Virus record (IMG/VR): IMGVR_UViG_3300020462_000029
Coordinates: 1 to 30,385 of that record
Source of the DNA: a virus
Length of the DNA: 30,385 nucleotides
Reading direction: 5' to 3' (one strand)
Numbering within the stretch: the first letter of the stretch is position 1; every line of letters begins with the position of its first letter. Position numbers and translations under genes: made by a program. Shown here one piece after another: positions 26,701 through 30,385 of the stretch. A model generated the notes under the pieces. It saw only the letters and a list, made by a program, of their open reading frames with translations. It made no database searches and was not told the origin of the DNA.

Positions 26701-29700
26701 CAATTACTAAGTGGTCTGTTTCATATAATAAACTTATCGTTAAGGTCAAGACTGGTCATAACCTAACACCAGCATACACAGTCACAATAGCTGGTAGTGC
26801 TACTGCTGCAATTAATGGAACTTGGCCTATAGATGACATCTATGATCATAGAGAATTTACATTAGATCTAGGAACTACTGCTTCAGATCTTAACGGATCT
26901 ACTGGAACAGATGGTACATACGAAGACGTAAGAAAACCATTTAGGACTCCAAATAGTTTCCCAGTTAATAACAAGCAATCTGACGCTGCTGATGCTATTG
27001 CAAGAAACGCTACATTGATCGCTGAAGTAGCCGTCAAGAAGATGATTGCTGACACTGGTTACAGTGTACCTACTGGAACTCAAGCATGTCTTGATGATGT
27101 TCAAGATTTCCTTAGCAAATCTCTTTACCATAACCTTAAATGGGGTGGTAATGACAGAGTATATGATGCTGCTAATTATTTTCTCAAAGAGGTAACTACA
27201 AGTAGTCAGAGTAAGTATATTACTGCATTTAATTATGCTAGAGATTATGCTATTAAGGTTCTTAGAAATCTACCAATTCTTAGACATCCACATAGTACTG
27301 TTGCTCAACAGTATGAGTTAACAACTCAAGATAATCCTGTAAACAATCAAGTTATAGATGGTGCTAACTTAATTAATGCAAACAATCTATTCATTGCAGA
27401 AGAAGCAGTTGAACGTTTTGTTTCTAAATTAATTGATGTTCCTGTCATAGCTACAGGTGGGTCTGGTGCATCTTCAACAATCACCATCAATGCCTTAAAT
27501 GGTACAACTCCAACCAATACTACAACCCATACATGGCAAGGTCTAGCAACCTATCAGTTTACACCAACTGGTGCTGTCTACAATCCTATTACAGGATTTA
27601 TGGATCTAACCATTACTGGTCATCCATTTGTAGATGGAGATAGAATTAAGATAGCGGCTAACTCCTTAACATTTAAGTGTGGTAAAGATGGAAATACTGC
27701 TAACAAAACTTATCCTCGTACAACTGATCCATATTATGATAAGTGGATTGGTGTTCAGAAAGTAGATGCTAATACTATTAAAGTTAATGTAGGACCTGCA
27801 CTAACTGATGCAACAACTCATACATTCCAGTCTGCAACTGCGAATGCTATAGAAAGAGCTACAGTCTTCAATGATGTTGGATTTACACAACACACAGTAA
27901 CTGGTGCTAACTATGAACCAGTAACAGGTAAATTAACCATTACTATTCCTAGTCATGGATTTACTGATGGTGAAAAAGTTCAGATAGCAAATAGTTCTAT
28001 CACATTCAAATGTGATATGGATGACAATTATTCTCTACACCCATATCCTAGAGCAACAGATCCAGCTGCAAACAGTTGGTTAACAGTTTCTAACAAGACT
28101 GATAATACATTTGAAGTTAATGTTGGAACTTCATTACCAGTAACCTTTACTCCTACAGGAGCAACTTATGATCCTACTACAGGATTGATGGAAGTTACTA
28201 TTGGTAATCATACTCTGGATGTAGGAACCAGTGTTAAATTATCAACTGGTGCGATTACATTTAAGTGTAATGAAGACAACTATGCAACAGAGCATCCATA
28301 TCCTCGTACATTAATAGACGTTCATAGTGCAACAACTGGTACAACATATGATCCTAATACAGGTATCATGAATATTACCACAACCGCTGCTCATGGAATG
28401 AGAACTGGCGATTGGGTTAAGATTGCAGATGATACATTAACATTTGAATGTGGATACAATGGTGCTACAGGTGCTGCTGCACAGAAAACATATCCAAGAT
28501 CTACTGACCCTATTTCTGGTCAGTGGCAAAAGGTAACTGTTGTAGACGGAACAAACTTTACTTTACAAGTTCTTGATACTGTACCATCTACTAACCTTGA
28601 TGCTCATACATTTATATCTGCTGTTGCTAACAGTATTACACAAAAACGTGATAGATCAAATGATACTGCTATTCCAATAACAGCTAAGACAGGAACAACA
28701 ATCACTCTTGATGTTGGTAAATCATCTAATACTACAAATCATACATTCCAGTCTGCTCTAAACAACTCAGTTGTTACTGGTGGTAACTATGCACATACAT
28801 TCATATCTGCAACTACAAACGGACTGAAGAGAGCAACATCATCAACCATCAATAGTTACAGTAGTGCTATAACTGCTGGTGGAGCGTCCAACACATATAA
28901 TCCTACTACTGGAGATATGGTCTTGGTAGTTGGTGCTAATACTTTATCTGCTCCTACAACACATACTCCTACTAATGGTGCGTACAACCCAACATTGGGT
29001 ATCTTAACATTAACAATTGCTAATCATGGTTTCTCAGCAGGTGATAAAATTAAGATGGGATCAGGTGCTGTTACATTCAACAATGGTACTTTACCAGGTG
29101 CATCTTATCAAAATAAATGGATCAATATATTCAATGTAACTCAGAATACATTTGATGTTAAAATTGGTACAGGTTCTGGTACATGGTCATTTAGTTCTGC
29201 TGCAACTAATGGTGTAAGTTACGCAACTTCTACAGTTAGAATTTCACAAGAATCATTACAGTGGAGTTGTACACATGGAGATGGAAGTACTAAGAAGTAT
29301 CCAAGATCTACTGACCCACTACTCACTCCTGGCTTTACAATTCCTAATCATAATCAAGATTGTAAGGATGACGTTTCTGATGTTTGTAGAGCTGTTGCTT
29401 ACAACTTAGGTCATGGTGGTAATGATGCTGTTTATGATCATGCAGGTTACTTTGTAGGAACTCCTCATGTAGATGGAGAAGAATTTGAAGCACGTGCAGT
29501 ATTTGAATTAGCAAGTAATATCACACAACAAATTATTTCTAATGAAACTGTTAATATTATAGGATGGCATGGATATACACAGAGTAAAGATTTAACTATT
29601 ACAGTTAGTGGAGACGGATGTGCTTCTCACAAATCAACAGTAGATACGTTATTCTCTATCGTTGAACAAGCAATTGTTAATGATAGTCTAAGTCATGCTA

Positions 29701-30385
29701 CTGATACAACTGCAACTAATCCAACTTGTGCTAACGTAGTATCTGCTGTCACAACATTCTTCAGCACCTTAACAACTGCTTTAGGATCAGATGGTGCATA
29801 TGGAAACTTAGATGGTGTAACAAGAACATTCTCACCTGGTGATCAGCAATGTCTTGATGATATATTACATATTCTTAGATCATTCCAATTCGATTTAAGG
29901 TATGGTGGCAACTCTTCTGTTGTTGAAGCCGCTAACAAATATATTAGTAGTGGTGCTATTGCACATGTCACTGAGGAAGTAGAATATACTCGTGCTATTT
30001 TTGCATACGCTAAAGAATTATCAATCAAAGCACTCAGAAATGATTTAGAACCAGGTTTCTATTCACAGATTGCTCCTGTTTCTCTCGGATCAACTACAGT
30101 AGACCCAAGTGCTCCTGAGTGTGCTAACGTTGTATCAGCATTGACTACAAACTGGGGTATCCTTGATAACGTATTGTCAAGTGCTACTCTTTATACTGGT
30201 ACTATTACAGCTCCTGATCCTGTAGTTACAGAACAGGATGGTTCCAAATATAGTTTCCCACTTGGAAATGTATTCCTAGATCTTCCAGTTATTGAAGCAT
30301 CTCCTTACATTCAGAACTCTTCACTTATATCATTCCTTGGTGGTTCTGGTTGTGAAATTGATGGTGCTAAAGTTGCTACACCTAA
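23733..30385 (+). CDS. Giant beta-helix/repeat tail fibre protein, 5' part (3' end outside the window)
   Basis: ATG at 23733 preceded by AAGGA (23721-23725). The frame was read to the right edge with no stop, giving 2217 complete codons. Residues about 35-85 form an AHG...LDFTSG...DGTYTVSKVDDDNLTFT unit. Residues 133-150 (IGVNTTDPQYELDVEGQI) are the fibre motif often seen near S74-type fibre ends. From residue 231, RVYVSATIGSDLNDG...VQTVKKA...SLIGDNLRRVVIRP...YAFVFDD is a pectin-lyase-like beta-helix. Then follow HGF-x-TGD units, helical modules (26547 and 26979-27269), five YPR repeats (about 27560-29340) and two further Cys/GGND modules. Near the edge, SPYIQNSSLISFLGGSG looks like return of the beta-helix. 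It shares repeats with the gene ending at 5057. Probably a host-binding fibre. Confidence 0.85.
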   Translation, partial: MSLKFNSDQQRIEASGVKATGNWTNATYSRTAAGVVNIVTVAHGIIGSEKLYLDFTSGGEVDGTYTVSKVDDDNLTFTSTNLGAIAAGNTVSYKRVRSLSIQGDESVEFSIGAGNNEKDALFLNQNAQNNVRIGVNTTDPQYELDVEGQIRTTRSIISDTAQVVNLDIQTIINPALALRAPNLINYEDTDVTSPTFGTTFYPTADTPPITDQSRRVATTDFVYKVATNDTGGRVYVSATIGSDLNDGRSAARPVQTVKKAAQIAYGLQKAVPDASDEYVSLIVSGGEYLEDNPISLPRNCSLIGDNLRRVVIRPANQDRHMIKASNETYIFGVVFRDALQNSSDPQSSVIHTWKYAFVFDDKQRLYYEPELKQIPAVPGDKFRGDNIFSITFTNHTGNNTTLEVGDFVQGGSSGTLGTIQTVTFTGPVASPYSTGSVTILITSGVNDVFQDAEKVFYDDVAANIITDINNAGVSNRFDVADAESLRPELETISNQIYQHTINSERETIAFSADATKVNTTTDRITITGHTIKTGDQLYYQKDENTAALGGLIDSTAYYARFVDANTIELYDTWANANATVTVTTGRKDITAVSPDDKLHLFTTGKIMPESNNIFIDTHGFQTGDGVIYRSGKMGDVTGLTNGTTYYVYVENVNWIRLAASAANATQKTAAGLDDPITLPITGTGLGYQRFDLATKLLSVTTIDTSLATQATYNGPIINTASNNYHDYEVGQEVILYGFQSSAINFGASTNVSWSLASGKVTVTVSSVDNSLTTALFGNYQTLGQCGIKFNFSGSGSEALSKTYLIGEFTNGSGAPTLPSNTALGMGYARYNSSNTTITFVLKVADIQSTTNTATATGSTVSILDNTSDLNGRKYITHRIERADGYSTQFVVRGEFSNVGASINPTGDQSVIASNNYVLASLRNSPYGFTKISQTDRFRDGAESIRANQEFIAQEAYGYVKSYHEKSSTSGSSLVIGPTTFSSLGMRMSSPITKWSVSYNKLIVKVKTGHNLTPAYTVTIAGSATAAINGTWPIDDIYDHREFTLDLGTTASDLNGSTGTDGTYEDVRKPFRTPNSFPVNNKQSDAADAIARNATLIAEVAVKKMIADTGYSVPTGTQACLDDVQDFLSKSLYHNLKWGGNDRVYDAANYFLKEVTTSSQSKYITAFNYARDYAIKVLRNLPILRHPHSTVAQQYELTTQDNPVNNQVIDGANLINANNLFIAEEAVERFVSKLIDVPVIATGGSGASSTITINALNGTTPTNTTTHTWQGLATYQFTPTGAVYNPITGFMDLTITGHPFVDGDRIKIAANSLTFKCGKDGNTANKTYPRTTDPYYDKWIGVQKVDANTIKVNVGPALTDATTHTFQSATANAIERATVFNDVGFTQHTVTGANYEPVTGKLTITIPSHGFTDGEKVQIANSSITFKCDMDDNYSLHPYPRATDPAANSWLTVSNKTDNTFEVNVGTSLPVTFTPTGATYDPTTGLMEVTIGNHTLDVGTSVKLSTGAITFKCNEDNYATEHPYPRTLIDVHSATTGTTYDPNTGIMNITTTAAHGMRTGDWVKIADDTLTFECGYNGATGAAAQKTYPRSTDPISGQWQKVTVVDGTNFTLQVLDTVPSTNLDAHTFISAVANSITQKRDRSNDTAIPITAKTGTTITLDVGKSSNTTNHTFQSALNNSVVTGGNYAHTFISATTNGLKRATSSTINSYSSAITAGGASNTYNPTTGDMVLVVGANTLSAPTTHTPTNGAYNPTLGILTLTIANHGFSAGDKIKMGSGAVTFNNGTLPGASYQNKWINIFNVTQNTFDVKIGTGSGTWSFSSAATNGVSYATSTVRISQESLQWSCTHGDGSTKKYPRSTDPLLTPGFTIPNHNQDCKDDVSDVCRAVAYNLGHGGNDAVYDHAGYFVGTPHVDGEEFEARAVFELASNITQQIISNETVNIIGWHGYTQSKDLTITVSGDGCASHKSTVDTLFSIVEQAIVNDSLSHATDTTATNPTCANVVSAVTTFFSTLTTALGSDGAYGNLDGVTRTFSPGDQQCLDDILHILRSFQFDLRYGGNSSVVEAANKYISSGAIAHVTEEVEYTRAIFAYAKELSIKALRNDLEPGFYSQIAPVSLGSTTVDPSAPECANVVSALTTNWGILDNVLSSATLYTGTITAPDPVVTEQDGSKYSFPLGNVFLDLPVIEASPYIQNSSLISFLGGSGCEIDGAKVATP
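26547..26630 (+). repeat. First helix of the helical module, isolated copy
   Basis: DGAESIRANQEFIAQEAYGY matches the opening helix of copy A (DxAxxIxxNxxFIAxxAYG), but no Cys/GGND part follows directly. Confidence 0.6.
26979..27269 (+). repeat. Helical Cys/GGND module, copy B (complete)
   Basis: 97 residues with the whole module: SDAADAIARNATLIAEVAV, then ACLDDVQDFL, then WGGNDRVYDAANYFL, ending in an ARDYAIKVLRN helix. Collinear with copy A at 3009 in the other giant gene, including the closing RN. Confidence 0.75.
27357..27434 (+). repeat. First helix of a split helical module (copy C)
   Basis: DGANLINANNLFIAEEAVER matches the opening helix of the module, but the Cys/GGND half appears only at 29361, after the YPR array. 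Confidence 0.6.
27560..29340 (+). repeat. Array of five Cys...YPR protein repeats (array 2)
   Basis: YPR codons near 27710, 28046, 28299, 28490 and 29298, with the same F-x-C-x-x-[DG]...YPR core, the YDP-x-TG opening and HTF-x-SA endings as array 1. The KTYPRSTDPISG stretch near 28490 is nearly identical in protein to HTYPRSTDPISG near 1541, showing a common origin of the two arrays. Confidence 0.85.
29361..29543 (+). repeat. Helical Cys/GGND module, second half of split copy C
   Basis: CKDDVSDVCRAVAYNLGHGG followed by NDAVYDHAGYFVGTPHVDGEE and a closing amphipathic helix ending QQIISN. It is close to copy A, including the GxxHxxGEE stretch. The following KDLTIT segment and the Cys-containing helices to about 29810 also have counterparts after copy A (about 3345-3510). 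Confidence 0.75.
29850..30041 (+). repeat. Helical Cys/GGND module, copy D (diverged)
   Basis: CLDDILHILRSFQFDLRYGG, then NSSVVEAANKYI, and a closing AKELSIKALRN helix. The GGND is changed to GGNS and YDAA to VEAA. It is followed by a CANVVSALTT helix like that near 3403. Confidence 0.65.

Overview
The window is AT-rich, coded entirely on the + strand, and almost gap-free; the longest gap between genes is 35 bases. It looks like the baseplate and tail-fibre part of a T4-like marine myovirus, such as a cyanophage or a pelagiphage of other ocean bacteria. The firmest anchor is a gp8 baseplate-wedge homologue whose N- and C-terminal blocks can be aligned from memory to T4 gp8. It is followed by a very large DUF4815-type structural protein and a cluster of fibre proteins. 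Exact or near T4-type late promoter motifs (TATAAATA, CTAAATA) lie in the few intergenic gaps. The host cannot be decided from this window.

Layout. Positions 1-5057 hold the 3' part of a giant repeat protein that sits immediately before gp8, the place T4 gives to gene 7. Positions 5080-6594 encode gp8, enlarged by two inserts. Positions 6595-13311 encode the 2238-residue DUF4815-type protein. Positions 13311-16014 hold five small or medium genes, tightly coupled: a coiled-coil protein, a BppU-like beta domain, a short fibre peptide, a 558-residue fibre and a second coiled-coil peptide. Positions 15953-23164 encode a 2403-residue mosaic fibre with an Mtd-type N-terminus, a pectin-lyase-like region, a LamG-like lectin domain, GSGY repeats, a cupredoxin-like domain, fibre repeats and a C-terminal cap. 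Positions 23189-23722 encode a 177-residue beta-rich protein. Positions 23733-30385 hold a second giant repeat protein (at least 2217 residues) that runs off the right edge with no in-frame stop seen.

How they work together. gp8 and the gene before it should belong to the baseplate wedge. The DUF4815-type protein probably forms the peripheral baseplate or a fibre base. The later genes form the adsorption apparatus. Gene overlaps (TAATG, TGATG), immediate adjacency and G-rich ribosome binding sites inside the ends of upstream genes point to co-translation.

The most notable features are protein repeats. The first and last giant genes share a Cys...Tyr-Pro-Arg (YPR) beta repeat, nine and five copies respectively, and an unidentified helical Cys/GGND module. 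In the last gene these appear to form an insertion of about 1,800 residues inside a pectin-lyase-like beta-helix. No tRNA, rRNA, CRISPR, transposon, integrase, metabolic gene or clear terminator was seen.
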